A stretch of 64,000 bases of DNA from contig NZ_JADGMI010000005.1 of the NCBI RefSeq assembly GCF_015234305.1, positions 248,001 to 312,000 of the forward strand, read 5' to 3'. Positions 18,741-28,230 of this stretch are shown in pieces (within the stretch, counting starts at the first letter, position 1; each line of letters begins with the position of its first letter). The position numbers and the translations under genes are program-made. This DNA is from Superficieibacter sp. 1612_C1. Its GTDB lineage: Bacteria; Pseudomonadota; Gammaproteobacteria; Enterobacterales; Enterobacteriaceae. The notes beneath the pieces were generated by a model. That model did not search any database and had not been told where the DNA came from. It saw only the letters and a program-made list of their open reading frames with translations.

Positions 18741-18762
18741 AGGAGATACCGGGGTATCTCCT
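18741..18762. repeat. Perfect inverted repeat in the trpR leader
   Basis: Arms AGGAGATACC and GGTATCTCCT are separated by two G, forming a near-continuous 22-bp palindrome about 20 bp from the trpR start. A second short palindrome, TGTTATAACA, follows at 18732-18741. It could terminate slt readthrough, but there is no U-tract, or form a hairpin in the trpR leader, or bind a protein. Confidence 0.6.
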
Positions 18763-18769
18763 GCCTGAT

Positions 18770-18787
18770 GTACTCTTAAACGAGTAC
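18770..18787. promoter_or_regulatory. trp operator of trpR
   Basis: GTACTCTTAAACGAGTAC is an imperfect 18-bp palindrome fitting the TrpR operator consensus (half-site GTACTnGTT), 51 bp before the trpR start. TrpR autoregulation through such a site is established. Confidence 0.88.
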
Positions 18788-18810
18788 AAGCATAACATAA
18801 CTCGCCGGGA

Positions 18811-20748
18811 TCAGTAACGATGATCCCATTCCGCGTCGTTAAGGATGACCGGCTTCTGACCCATAAAGTAACGGTAGTAAGCATCATAGGCGAGCACGTT
18901 CTTCACGTAGCCGCGCGTTTCAGAGAATGGAATACTTTCCACGAACGCGACCGCATCAATGCGCCCGGCGCTGTTGCCCAGCCAGGTGCGCACGCGCCCC
19001 GGACCGGCGTTATAGGCCGCTGAAGCAAAAATACGGTTATTGCCAAACTGCTGATAGACATACTGAAGATAGCTGGTACCAATCGTAATATTGGTTTCCG
19101 GATCCAGTAGCTGCCCCTGATTGCTATAACCGGCAATAGAGAACATTTTCGCCGTATGGGCGGCGGTCGCGGGCATAATCTGCATCAGGCCAGACGCACC
19201 GACCGGTGAGCGAACTTTTGGATTCCAGGCACTCTCCTGGCGGGCAATCGCCATCGCATAGCTTTGCGGGATGTCCTTATCGCTGGTATAGCGGGCGAAG
19301 AGATCGTTCCACGCCAGCGGGAAACGTTCTTCCAGCTGATCCCACAGTTTACCGGCGATGGTCGCCTGCACGCTCAGATCCCACCACTGGCGGTCAAAAG
19401 CGTAACGTGCCAGCTGGGCCTGCTCCGTTTTCGTCCGGCTGCTGACCAGATTCGCCCATTCGCTGCGGGCGGTATTATCCAGTCCCCAGTACATCAGCTC
19501 GCGCACCCTGGCCATTTCTGCGCCCTGAACCAGAGCAGGATCGGCATTGCCCGGCGCTTTATCAATTTTAAGCTGGTAATCTTCGCCGAGACGGCGGGCA
19601 GCAACCATAGGATAGAACCCACGCTCCTTCATTAGCGTATGTAGGATCTCTTTTGCTTCCGCATCCCGTCCGCGCTCCAGCAACAAATCGGCCTGCCAGT
19701 AGCGCCATTCATCTTTCTCTTTGGCTTCCATCGGCAAGCGCGCCAGCCAGGTATTGAGGCCCTTACGATCGCCGGAGCCCAGCGCCATCCGCACGCGGCG
19801 CTCCAGTAACGAGACCGACTGCGAGCGCATAATGGCATCATCGCGCCAGCGCGCCTGCTCGTCGGTGACATCATTGCCCATCAGCCGCCAGGCGACGATA
19901 TCGCGCAACTCCTGGGTTTGCTCCTCATTTAACTCCTGCGCCTGAACCAGCGAAGGGATCATCAGCCGCGCGTTTTCCGCATCCTGACGCGCGACACTGG
20001 CGAACGCGACGGCCGCCATCTGACGAGTGAAATCGGTCGCACCGGTCATGCGGGCGAACGTCAGCACGCTGTCCGGCGCATTCGCCAGCGACATCACGGC
20101 GGTAGAAATGGTCTGGTAATCAGGCGGCATTTGCGCGGCCAGCGTATTCACCAGCCCGGTATTGCCGGCTTTCATCGCCAGGCGAATACGCTCCAGATAC
20201 GCGCGCGGATCCTGCGTTCCCGATGCGCGCCAGGCGCCAAATAGCTTATCGCAGGCATTAGGCTGGCTTTTCCCGGTTAGCCACAGATCTTTCGCCCCGT
20301 CCCAGGCTTCCTGCGCCTGTCCGGTACTCCACTTCGCAAAGTAATAGTTACATTGTGCCTCGGTAGAGCCAGGCTTATCCGGGCTAAAGGCCAGCAAGCC
20401 GCGCCAGTCTTCACGACGCACCAGTTCATTCACAAAGCGGGATTTCAGCGCACGGGCCGACGGCAGGGTTGGATTAGCCTGCACAAACTGACTGACCGCA
20501 ATCGCCGTCTGATTTTGCAGATTGTCGGTGATTTGACGGTATTCGAGATAAGGATAAAGGGGATAGCTTTGCAACGTCGGCATCAGTTGATCGACCGTCT
20601 CCATCTGACGGTTGTCCCACGCCTGTTTCACCTGGGCATAGCGGTTGCGCTGTTCATCCAGTGAATCAGCATGGGCCTGGTAGCTAACGCTCATCAGACA
20701 AGCGCTAACGGCCAGAAGACGCCAGGCCACATCGTTGGCTCTCTTCAC
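18811..20748 (-). CDS. slt: Soluble lytic murein transglycosylase Slt70
   Basis: Encodes 645 residues, equal to E. coli Slt. A signal peptide (about residues 1-27, ending AHA before DSLDEQ) exports it to the periplasm. A long alpha-helical ring domain is followed by the lysozyme-like catalytic domain (about residues 475-645) with the catalytic Glu in [10 protein letters not shown] and the motifs [13 protein letters not shown] and [10 protein letters not shown]. It cleaves glycan strands to 1,6-anhydro-muropeptides. The start is GTG at 20748, with GAGGAAGAG in good position. trpR lies downstream in the same direction. Confidence 0.97.
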   Translation of the reverse strand: MKRANDVAWRLLAVSACLMSVSYQAHADSLDEQRNRYAQVKQAWDNRQMETVDQLMPTLQSYPLYPYLEYRQITDNLQNQTAIAVSQFVQANPTLPSARALKSRFVNELVRREDWRGLLAFSPDKPGSTEAQCNYYFAKWSTGQAQEAWDGAKDLWLTGKSQPNACDKLFGAWRASGTQDPRAYLERIRLAMKAGNTGLVNTLAAQMPPDYQTISTAVMSLANAPDSVLTFARMTGATDFTRQMAAVAFASVARQDAENARLMIPSLVQAQELNEEQTQELRDIVAWRLMGNDVTDEQARWRDDAIMRSQSVSLLERRVRMALGSGDRKGLNTWLARLPMEAKEKDEWRYWQADLLLERGRDAEAKEILHTLMKERGFYPMVAARRLGEDYQLKIDKAPGNADPALVQGAEMARVRELMYWGLDNTARSEWANLVSSRTKTEQAQLARYAFDRQWWDLSVQATIAGKLWDQLEERFPLAWNDLFARYTSDKDIPQSYAMAIARQESAWNPKVRSPVGASGLMQIMPATAAHTAKMFSIAGYSNQGQLLDPETNITIGTSYLQYVYQQFGNNRIFASAAYNAGPGRVRTWLGNSAGRIDAVAFVESIPFSETRGYVKNVLAYDAYYRYFMGQKPVILNDAEWDHRY

Positions 20749-20949
20749 AAGCTCTTCCTCTTTATTTAATGGATTACTCAGGCAGCATCGTGCCGCGTAA
20801 ACTGTTTATGCTAATCAGACATTGCACATTCCGCCACGTTCCGGACATTTTTTTACTTTAGCGCACCAGCCAGGTCCGCTGGGATTCAGTCAGGAAAACG
20901 GCTACACTTCGCCTTTGAACTCATTACCATAAAAGAGGCGAAGTCCAAC

Positions 20950-22617
20950 GTGGCTCAATTCGTTTATACCATGCATCGTGTCGGCAAAGTGGTTCCGCCG
21001 AAACGTCATATTTTGAAAAACATCTCCCTGAGCTTCTTCCCTGGCGCAAAAATCGGTGTACTGGGCCTGAACGGTGCCGGTAAATCTACCCTGCTGCGCA
21101 TCATGGCCGGTATTGATACCGATATTGAAGGGGAAGCTCGCCCACAGCCGGGTCTCAAGATTGGCTACCTGCCGCAGGAGCCGAAGCTGAACCCGGAACA
21201 TACCGTTCGTGAATCCGTTGAAGAAGCGGTAGCTGAAGTCGTTAACGCGCTCAAAGGTCTGGATGAAGTGTACGCGAAGTACGCCGAGCCGGATGCGGAC
21301 TTTGATAAGCTGGCTGCGCAACAGGGTAAATTTGAAGAGATCATTCAGGCGCATGACGGTCACAACCTGAACGTACAGCTGGAACGCGCCGCCGACGCCC
21401 TGCGTCTGCCGGACTGGGATGCGAAAGTTGAGAAGCTTTCCGGGGGCGAACGCCGCCGCGTCGCGCTGTGCCGTCTGCTGCTGGAAAAACCAGACATGCT
21501 GCTGCTCGACGAACCGACCAACCACCTGGATGCCGAATCCGTCGCCTGGCTGGAACGCTTCCTGCACGACTTCGAAGGTACCGTGGTGGCGATCACCCAC
21601 GACCGTTACTTCCTCGATAACGTTGCCGGTTGGATCCTGGAGCTTGACCGCGGTGAAGGTATTCCGTGGGAAGGCAACTACTCCTCCTGGCTGGAGCAGA
21701 AAGATCAGCGTCTGGCGCAGGAAGCCTCTCAGGAAGCGGCGCGCCGTAAATCCATTGAGAAAGAGCTGGAGTGGGTCCGTCAGGGCGCGAAAGGCCGTCA
21801 GTCGAAAGGCAAGGCCCGTCTGGCACGCTTTGAAGAACTCAACAGCACCGAATACCAGAAACGTAACGAGACCAACGAACTGTTTATCCCACCTGGACCG
21901 CGTCTGGGCGATAAAGTCGTTGAAGTCAGTAACCTGCGTAAATCTTACGGCGATCGTGTGCTGATCGACGATCTGAGCTTCTCGGTCCCGAAAGGCGCGA
22001 TTGTCGGCATCATCGGTCCGAACGGCGCGGGTAAATCCACCCTGTTCCGCATGATGTCCGGTCAGGAACAGCCTGACAGCGGGACGATCACCCTGGGTGA
22101 AACGGTGAAGCTGGCCTCCGTGGATCAGTTCCGCGACGCGATGGATAACAGCAAAACCGTATGGGAAGAAGTTTCCGGCGGGCTGGATATCATGAAAATC
22201 GGCAACACCGAAATGCCAAGCCGCGCCTACGTGGGCCGCTTCAACTTCAAAGGTGTCGATCAGGGTAAACGCGTGGGCGAGCTGTCCGGCGGTGAGCGCG
22301 GTCGTCTGCACCTGGCGAAGCTGCTACAGGTTGGCGGCAACATGCTGCTGCTCGATGAACCAACCAACGACCTGGATATCGAAACCCTGCGCGCGCTGGA
22401 AAACGCCCTGCTGGAGTTCCCGGGCTGCGCGATGGTGATCTCGCACGACCGCTGGTTCCTTGACCGTATCGCCACCCACATTCTGGACTATCAGGATGAA
22501 GGCAAAGTCGAGTTCTTCGAAGGTAACTTTACTGAATACGAAGAGTACAAGAAACGCACGCTGGGCGCGGACGCGCTGGAGCCGAAGCGGATTAAGTACA
22601 AGCGTATCGCCAAGTAA
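20950..22617 (+). CDS. ettA: Energy-dependent translational throttle protein EttA (ABC-F)
   Basis: Encodes 555 residues with two ABC ATPase domains. Walker A motifs are LNGAGKSTL and PNGAGKSTL; signatures LSGGERRRV and LSGGERGRL; Walker B ends in LLLDEPTNHLD and LLLDEPTNDLD. The arm insertion and the P-site tRNA interaction motif linker lie between domains. EttA binds the ribosomal E site and gates the first peptide bond according to ATP/ADP ratio. The GTG start at 20950 with GAGGCGAAG upstream is the family start. It converges on nadR across tandem REP elements. Confidence 0.97.
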   Translation: MAQFVYTMHRVGKVVPPKRHILKNISLSFFPGAKIGVLGLNGAGKSTLLRIMAGIDTDIEGEARPQPGLKIGYLPQEPKLNPEHTVRESVEEAVAEVVNALKGLDEVYAKYAEPDADFDKLAAQQGKFEEIIQAHDGHNLNVQLERAADALRLPDWDAKVEKLSGGERRRVALCRLLLEKPDMLLLDEPTNHLDAESVAWLERFLHDFEGTVVAITHDRYFLDNVAGWILELDRGEGIPWEGNYSSWLEQKDQRLAQEASQEAARRKSIEKELEWVRQGAKGRQSKGKARLARFEELNSTEYQKRNETNELFIPPGPRLGDKVVEVSNLRKSYGDRVLIDDLSFSVPKGAIVGIIGPNGAGKSTLFRMMSGQEQPDSGTITLGETVKLASVDQFRDAMDNSKTVWEEVSGGLDIMKIGNTEMPSRAYVGRFNFKGVDQGKRVGELSGGERGRLHLAKLLQVGGNMLLLDEPTNDLDIETLRALENALLEFPGCAMVISHDRWFLDRIATHILDYQDEGKVEFFEGNFTEYEEYKKRTLGADALEPKRIKYKRIAK

Positions 22618-22623
22618 TCTGTA

Positions 22624-22864
22624 CATGCCCGGAGGCGCTGCGCTTACCGGGCCTACGGTTAATGCATGCAACACGCTGATATTACGTAGTTTTTGTAGGC
22701 CGGGTAAGGCGAAGCCGCCACCCGGCATTCCACAACGTCACGGTCAGCGCCGTGCCACCTGATGCCCGGTGGCGCTGCGCTTACCGGGCCTACGGTAAAT
22801 ACATGCAACACGCTGATATTATGTAGTTTTTGTAGGCCGGGTAAGGCGAAGCCGCCACCCGGCA
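22624..22864. repeat. Tandemly duplicated BIME (two pairs of REP sequences)
   Basis: Two units of about 102 bp (22625-22726 and 22763-22864) differ at only four positions and each holds two inverted REPs: at 22624-22651 and 22699-22726, then 22761-22790 and 22836-22863. They fill the convergent ettA-nadR gap. REP pairs commonly stabilise 3' ends and bind DNA gyrase, Pol I and IHF. The near identity indicates recent tandem duplication with a 138-bp period. Confidence 0.95.
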
Positions 22865-22872
22865 CATATTCT

Positions 22873-24102
22873 CTATCCCTGCTCGCCCATCAACTCTTTC
22901 ACCAGCTCAACGCAACGCAGAAAGCGCGAGTCGTAATCTGACTCCTCGACATGAACGAAGTCGATATTATTGGCTTCCAGCATGGCAACCAGTAACCGCT
23001 GAAACTCTTTACGATCCACCGAGCTGCCCAGACTGCGCAGACCGTCGGCCACCCACGGCGTATTGTTTTCCAGCAGGATCACCAGGTCAAAGCGATACTC
23101 ATCGATCAGCGCCTGAACGAACGGATGCTCACGCCCTTCATATTTTTTGCAGAAGGCCTGAGTGGTTACAAAATCGGTATCAACAAACGCGACTTTATTG
23201 GCATATTTCACAGCGAAATCAATATACTGCGCCTGGCCCAGCGCGATTTTATCGTAGTCGGAATACTGGAGCGCCATTTCGTCACCGCCAAGGTGAGAAA
23301 AAACGTAGTCGCGTCCATATTCCCAGGCGCTGGTGGTATTGAAGATATTTGCCAGCTTGTTGACCAGCGTGGATTTACCGCTGGATTCCCCGCCCAGCAC
23401 CGCGATGGTACGCACGAAGAATGGCTTCACTTCTGTCGGAATATACTCCCAGTAGCGGAAGGGGTTAGCGCGAATTTGCCCGCCGCTGATATTCATAAAG
23501 GTACGTTTCGGATCGATGAGTACCGCCTCGGTGCCGAGATGCTGCGGGTACTGCGCCGCGTCGGCCTCTTCGGAGGTGTAGATCCAGTTAGGCTGGATAC
23601 CCTTCTCTTCCATAAACGCGCTGATACCCCGGCTCCAGACGTCCCAGCCGTGCGGGTAAGGTTCCATGCCCTCTTCATTGAACGCATGGATGCGAATATT
23701 TTTCTGGTATTTGAAGGTCTGAAGCAGCCAGCGCAGGCGGTCTGACACTGTCGGCTGCTGCGACATCGCGCTGGCCTCAAACAACTGGCGGTCGCGCGTC
23801 TCATCGTAGCCCATGATGATATGCAGTTCATCGACCTGACTACAGGCGCGCTGGATCAGATAAATATGCCCGGTATGCAGCGGATAGAATTTGCCGAACA
23901 CCACGCCGACGCTCTTTTGTTTACGCGGGAACTCCAGCCCAAGGAAGCGATGCAGTGCTTCCAGTTTCTGCGCGCTGGGGCTTTTGATCTTGGCATTGAG
24001 AAGCTGGCTTAGATAACCTTTAGTCATACCGCTGGCGTCCGCCACCTGCTGAAGGGTGCAGCCTTTTTGCTTTATCGCGGTTTTCAGGTAATCAAATGAC
24101 AC
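22873..24102 (-). CDS. nadR: Trifunctional NAD biosynthesis/regulator protein NadR
   Basis: Encodes 409 residues. The N-terminal helix-turn-helix (about 1-60, CTLQQVADASGMTKGYLSQLLNAK) represses nad genes. The middle NMN adenylyltransferase domain has GKFYPLHTGHIYLIQRA; the C-terminal ribosylnicotinamide kinase has a Walker A GGESSGKSTLVNKLA. Together it phosphorylates nicotinamide riboside and senses NAD. Start is GTG at 24102. It is followed downstream by BIMEs and is codirectional with radA and serB, with a short REP-like hairpin between nadR and radA. Confidence 0.97.
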   Translation of the reverse strand: MSFDYLKTAIKQKGCTLQQVADASGMTKGYLSQLLNAKIKSPSAQKLEALHRFLGLEFPRKQKSVGVVFGKFYPLHTGHIYLIQRACSQVDELHIIMGYDETRDRQLFEASAMSQQPTVSDRLRWLLQTFKYQKNIRIHAFNEEGMEPYPHGWDVWSRGISAFMEEKGIQPNWIYTSEEADAAQYPQHLGTEAVLIDPKRTFMNISGGQIRANPFRYWEYIPTEVKPFFVRTIAVLGGESSGKSTLVNKLANIFNTTSAWEYGRDYVFSHLGGDEMALQYSDYDKIALGQAQYIDFAVKYANKVAFVDTDFVTTQAFCKKYEGREHPFVQALIDEYRFDLVILLENNTPWVADGLRSLGSSVDRKEFQRLLVAMLEANNIDFVHVEESDYDSRFLRCVELVKELMGEQG

Positions 24103-24152
24103 AAGAGCCTCCTGCTAAGTTGGGGTCATACCATCCGGCTTCCTCGCCCGCG

Positions 24153-24178
24153 GCCTGATAGCGCTGCGCGCATCAGGC
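24153..24178. repeat. REP-like hairpin between nadR and radA
   Basis: GCCTGAT (24153-24159) pairs with ATCAGGC (24172-24178) around GCGCTGCGCG, a REP-like structure. It lies downstream of the radA stop and upstream of the nadR start. Confidence 0.6.
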
Positions 24179-24214
24179 TACGAGACGACCGCCGGAAAGA
24201 CGGCGAGTCTTTTA

Positions 24215-25597
24215 TTATAAGTCGTCAAATACGCTGAGGGCGTCAGAAAGTTTTTTAACACCAAAAACTTGCATCCCTTCAGGCGGTTTTTTGGGTACGT
24301 TGGCCGCCGGGACGATGGCGCGTTTGAAGCCATGTTTTGCCGCTTCTGAGATGCGCTCCTGACCACTTGGCACCGGGCGGATTTCGCCCGCCAGCCCAAC
24401 TTCGCCAAACACCACCAAATCGTGCGGCAATGGTCGATCGCGCAGGCTGGAGACCATCGCCAGCAGCAAGGCCAGATCCGCACTGGTTTCTGTGACCTTC
24501 ACGCCGCCAACCACGTTGACGAACACATCCTGATCGGACATCTGTAGCCCGCCGTGACGATGCAGTACCGCCAGCAGGATCGCCAGACGGTTTTGCTCCA
24601 GCCCTACCGCCACCCGACGCGGATTCGCCATCATCGAGTGATCGACCAGCGCCTGAATTTCTACCAGCAGCGGACGCGTGCCTTCCCAGACAACCATCAC
24701 CGAACTGCCGGAAGTGACTTCATCGCCACGGCTGAGGAAGATGGCGGACGGGTTACTGACTTCGCGCAACCCCTGTTCAGTCATGGCAAAAACGCCAAGT
24801 TCATTTACCGCGCCAAAGCGGTTTTTATGGCTGCGCAGGGTACGGAAACGGGAATCTGCGTCGCCGTCCAGCAGCACCGAGCAGTCGATACAGTGCTCCA
24901 GCACCTTCGGCCCGGCAAGCGACCCGTCTTTGGTGACGTGGCCGACCATCACAATCGCCACGCCGCGCGTTTTGGCAAAGCGTGTTAAATACGCGGCGGT
25001 CTCGCGGACCTGCGCCACGCTTCCCGGCGACGACTGAATATCCGCCATATGCATCACCTGAATAGAGTCGATGACCATCAGCTTCGGCTGCTCTTCATCA
25101 GCAATCATGCAGATCTGCTCAATGCTGGTTTCCGAGAGCATATTCAGGTTGGCTGTCGGCAGCCCCAGCCGGTGCGCGCGCATGGCAACCTGCTGAAGAG
25201 ATTCTTCCCCGGTGACGTACAGCGTTTTCATTCCTTCCGCCAGTCGGCACAAGGTTTGCAGCAGCAGCGTGGATTTACCCGCGCCGGGATTACCGCCGAT
25301 CAGGATCGCACTACCCGGTACGACGCCGCCGCCCAGGACGCGGTCGAATTCTTTAAAGCCGGTGGAGAAGCGTGGCAGTGCTTCCAGGCTGATATCGGAA
25401 AGCTTTTGCACTTTCGATACGCCCGCGCTGCCGGCATAGCCGCTCAGTTTTTCATTACGCGCCACGGTTGGCGATGCCGCGACGCGCACCTCGGTGATGG
25501 TGTTCCAGGCATGACAGGCGCTGCACTGTCCCTGCCAGCGCGGATAATCCGCACCACATTCATTACAGACAAATGCGCGTTTTGGAGCTTTCGCCAC
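24215..25597 (-). CDS. radA: DNA repair protein RadA (Sms)
   Basis: Encodes 460 residues. The N-terminal C4 zinc finger is CNECGADYPRWQGQCSAC (residues 10-27). The RecA-like core has Walker A GGNPGAGKSTL, and the RadA-specific KNRFG motif occurs in SHKNRFGAVNELG. The C-terminal Lon-protease-like domain ends the protein. RadA promotes branch migration of recombination intermediates. The start is GTG at 25597 with AGGTAAC upstream. It lies 56 bp after serB, so the two are likely co-transcribed as in E. coli. Confidence 0.97.
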   Translation of the reverse strand: MAKAPKRAFVCNECGADYPRWQGQCSACHAWNTITEVRVAASPTVARNEKLSGYAGSAGVSKVQKLSDISLEALPRFSTGFKEFDRVLGGGVVPGSAILIGGNPGAGKSTLLLQTLCRLAEGMKTLYVTGEESLQQVAMRAHRLGLPTANLNMLSETSIEQICMIADEEQPKLMVIDSIQVMHMADIQSSPGSVAQVRETAAYLTRFAKTRGVAIVMVGHVTKDGSLAGPKVLEHCIDCSVLLDGDADSRFRTLRSHKNRFGAVNELGVFAMTEQGLREVSNPSAIFLSRGDEVTSGSSVMVVWEGTRPLLVEIQALVDHSMMANPRRVAVGLEQNRLAILLAVLHRHGGLQMSDQDVFVNVVGGVKVTETSADLALLLAMVSSLRDRPLPHDLVVFGEVGLAGEIRPVPSGQERISEAAKHGFKRAIVPAANVPKKPPEGMQVFGVKKLSDALSVFDDL

Positions 25598-25653
25598 GTG
25601 TTACCTCGTTTTTTCATACCATTGCCGGCGGGTCGCCTGCTCCGGCATTTCAG

Positions 25654-26622
25654 TTATTTCTGGTTCAGACTGCCGGACAGGATGCAGAACACGCCCATCA
25701 GGTCAGCATGACGGATAGTCACTTCCGTCTTTTCATTCACTTTCGGTTTCGCATGATAGGCAATGCCCAGTCCGGCGGTTTTAATCATCGGCAGGTCGTT
25801 TGCACCATCGCCGATCGCCACAGTTTGTTCATGGGGAATGCCGTACTCTTCGGCCAGACGCACCAGCGTCATGGCTTTATATTGCGCATCGACAATATCG
25901 CCGATCACATGCCCTGTGAACTTGCCGTCCCTCATTTCCAGCTCGTTGGCAACCACCGCCGACAGTCGCAGTTTGTCACGCAGATATTCAGCAAAGAAGG
26001 TGAAGCCGCCGGAGGCGATGGCCACTTTCCAGCCCAGCGACTCCAGTTTGAGTACCAGCTGGGTTAAGCCCGGCATCAACGGCAATCCGTCGCGCACCTG
26101 GTGCAGGATATTGGCATCCGCGCCCTTCAGCGTTGCCACGCGGCTGCGCAGGCTGGCAGTGAAGTCCAGCTCGCCACGCATCGCGCGCTCGGTCACTTCC
26201 GCCACCATTTCACCGGTGCCGGCCAGTTTGGCAATTTCGTCAATGCACTCAATCTGGATGGCAGTGGAATCCATATCCATCACCAGCAAGCCCGGCGTAC
26301 GCAGATGCGGAATTTTACCCAGCGGTGCCACGTCCAGCCCCGCGTCGTGCGCCAGACGCGTCGCACGCGCAGTCAGCGATCCGGCCAGGCGGATGACCTG
26401 ATAATCTTCCACGCACCACGCGGTGACGATCACCATGGCTGCACCCAGCTTACGCTGATACTGGGTTAAGCGTTGTTTATCAAGGCTACGACCATACAGC
26501 AGCCAGCCGCTACGGCCTGCGTGATAATCCAGCGGCATCACCTCATCACCACTCAATGAGAGCGGTAAACCAGGCCATAAAGACACATCATCGGGCAGAT
26601 CGCACCAGGTAATGTTGGGCAT
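25654..26622 (-). CDS. serB: Phosphoserine phosphatase
   Basis: Encodes 322 residues. The HAD phosphatase domain carries the nucleophile motif DMDSTAIQIECIDEIA, the Ser/Gly motif ASGGFTFF and motif IV GDGANDLPMI. The N-terminal part is an ACT-like region. It makes serine from phosphoserine. It is divergent from lplA across only 135 bp; in E. coli smp (ytjB) sits in that position. It leads into radA. Confidence 0.98.
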   Translation of the reverse strand: MPNITWCDLPDDVSLWPGLPLSLSGDEVMPLDYHAGRSGWLLYGRSLDKQRLTQYQRKLGAAMVIVTAWCVEDYQVIRLAGSLTARATRLAHDAGLDVAPLGKIPHLRTPGLLVMDMDSTAIQIECIDEIAKLAGTGEMVAEVTERAMRGELDFTASLRSRVATLKGADANILHQVRDGLPLMPGLTQLVLKLESLGWKVAIASGGFTFFAEYLRDKLRLSAVVANELEMRDGKFTGHVIGDIVDAQYKAMTLVRLAEEYGIPHEQTVAIGDGANDLPMIKTAGLGIAYHAKPKVNEKTEVTIRHADLMGVFCILSGSLNQK

Positions 26623-26757
26623 TACAACTCCTGTCTATCCAGGGTAAAACGACGCATGAGGCTACCCCGACAATAGCGCTTCTGGCAATATAGAAAAGAC
26701 AATTTTCCGCAATATGGCGCTCATTTGCCGCAAAGCGATGATGAAAAGGATAGTTTG

Positions 26758-27774
26758 ATGCCGACATTACGCCTGCTTCTTTCCGACTCGTACGATCCGT
26801 GGTTTAACCTGGCCGTTGAGGAATCTATTTTCCGCCAGATGCCCGCTACGCAGCGGGTGCTGTTTTTGTGGCGCAATGCCGACACGGTAGTCATCGGGCG
26901 CGCGCAAAATCCGTGGAAAGAGTGTAACACTCGCCGGATGGAGGAAGATAATGTCCGGCTGGCACGGCGCAGTAGCGGTGGTGGCGCGGTATTTCACGAT
27001 CTTGGCAATACCTGTTTCACCTTTATGGCCGGGAAGCCGGAGTACGATAAAACGGTCTCCACCGCTATTGTGCTCAATGCATTAAACGCGCTGGGCGTTA
27101 CGGCGGAGGCGTCCGGGCGTAACGATCTGGTGGTGAAAACAGCTGAAGGCGATCGAAAAGTCTCCGGCTCAGCCTATCGCGAAACCAAAGATCGCGGTTT
27201 CCATCACGGTACGCTGCTGCTCAATGCCGATCTCAGCCGTCTGGCTAATTATCTGAATCCGGATAAAAAGAAACTGGCAGCTAAAGGCATTACCTCGGTT
27301 CGTGGCCGGGTCGCGAATCTGATAGAGCTGCTACCGGGCATTACCCATCAGCAGGTCTGCGAGGCGGTCACTGAGGCCTTTTTCAGCTACTATGGCGAGC
27401 GCGTGAAGGCCGAGATTATCTCCCCGGAGAAAATGCCGGATCTGCCAAATTTTGCCGAGACCTTTGCCCGCCAGAGCAGCTGGGAGTGGAACTTCGGCCA
27501 GGCCCCTGCCTTTAGTCATTTGCTGGATGAACGCTTCACCTGGGGTGGCGTGGAACTGCATTTCGACGTTGAAAAAGGCCATATTACTCGTACGCAGGTC
27601 TTTACCGACAGCCTGAATCCCGCGCCGCTGGAGGCGCTGGCGGGCCGTTTGCAGGGCTGCCTGTACCGGGCGGATATGCTACAGCAGGAGTGCGAAGCGC
27701 TGCTGGTTGATTTCCCGGAGCAGGAAAAAGAGCTGCGTGAGGTCTCGGCGTGGGTGGCCGGAGCGGTAAGGTAA
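26758..27774 (+). CDS. lplA: Lipoate-protein ligase A
   Basis: Encodes 338 residues, the E. coli length, starting [19 protein letters not shown] at 26758 with AAAGGA upstream. It activates scavenged lipoate with ATP and transfers it to E2 subunits and GcvH. The lipoate-binding motif [15 protein letters not shown] and catalytic-lysine region ([10 protein letters not shown]) are present; a C-terminal accessory domain completes it. In E. coli smp precedes it in the same direction; here only a short untranslated stretch separates it from the divergent serB. The next small gene begins 6 nt after its stop. Confidence 0.97.
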   Translation: MPTLRLLLSDSYDPWFNLAVEESIFRQMPATQRVLFLWRNADTVVIGRAQNPWKECNTRRMEEDNVRLARRSSGGGAVFHDLGNTCFTFMAGKPEYDKTVSTAIVLNALNALGVTAEASGRNDLVVKTAEGDRKVSGSAYRETKDRGFHHGTLLLNADLSRLANYLNPDKKKLAAKGITSVRGRVANLIELLPGITHQQVCEAVTEAFFSYYGERVKAEIISPEKMPDLPNFAETFARQSSWEWNFGQAPAFSHLLDERFTWGGVELHFDVEKGHITRTQVFTDSLNPAPLEALAGRLQGCLYRADMLQQECEALLVDFPEQEKELREVSAWVAGAVR

Positions 27775-27780
27775 AGCAAG

Positions 27781-28041
27781 GTGATTGATCTGCTAAAACA
27801 AGAACAAGCGATTGCGTTAACCATGGTTAGTCAAAAAGTTTCCTGGCTTGCCGCAGTACGCATCTATAAAAATGTATCACGTACTGATGCAGCGAAAATG
27901 TTAAACATCACTCCAGACGCGCTTAAACGTATCGAAAAAGAACAAATAAGTGCACATATGAAAAGTAGAATGGCAGAAATTTATGAATGTCCGGAGGCGT
28001 TGCTTGTATACCCATCCTGGATGCATGGCCGTACCGAATGA
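27781..28041 (+). CDS. Small XRE-like helix-turn-helix protein, unassigned
   Basis: Encodes 86 residues from GTG at 27781 (TAAGG 9 nt upstream); an ATG at 27823 would give a shorter form. The segment SWLAAVRIYKNVSRTDAAKMLNITPDALKRIE (summarised) fits an XRE-like helix-turn-helix, and the tail has EIYECPEALLVYPSW. It begins 6 nt after lplA and may be coupled to it. GC over 27841-27960 counts to about 41 percent, below its neighbours. In E. coli this slot holds yjjJ (hipH). It resembles an antitoxin or phage-type regulator in size, but no partner gene is adjacent, so no function is assigned. Confidence 0.7.
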   Translation: MIDLLKQEQAIALTMVSQKVSWLAAVRIYKNVSRTDAAKMLNITPDALKRIEKEQISAHMKSRMAEIYECPEALLVYPSWMHGRTE

Positions 28042-28140
28042 ATAGATTCCTGGATAGATTTTAAACGCCATCCCACTGAAAAATAAAGGTAAATTTTTAA
28101 AAAATTAAAATTGGTGAATAGATACTTCGGGGAAAAATAA

Positions 28141-28222
28141 GCCGGATGGCGGCTAATGCCTTATCCGGCGTGCAGATTTTGCGCAGTTTTGCAGGCCCAG
28201 TTTAGCACTGTGCCACCGGGCT
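28141..28222. repeat. REP element and degenerate partner downstream of deoD
   Basis: GCCGGATGGC...TTATCCGGC (28141-28169) is a clear REP. A degenerate inverted partner at 28193-28222 ends CCACCGGGCT. They lie between the small HTH gene and the convergent deoD 3' end. Confidence 0.8.
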
Positions 28223-28230
28223 AAAAAAAC

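Noticed and set aside
20902-22311. A 469-codon open frame on the minus strand
   Set aside because: It lies wholly antisense to ettA, has no ribosome-binding site or recognisable domain, and is a by-product of codon bias.
22624-22864. Tandem repeats considered as a CRISPR remnant
   Set aside because: Units are inverted REP pairs with nearly identical 'spacers', the opposite of CRISPR spacers.
27781-28041. Small gene considered as a cyanase N-terminal domain
   Set aside because: Only a general helix-turn-helix resemblance; cyanase catalytic residues and C-terminal domain are absent.
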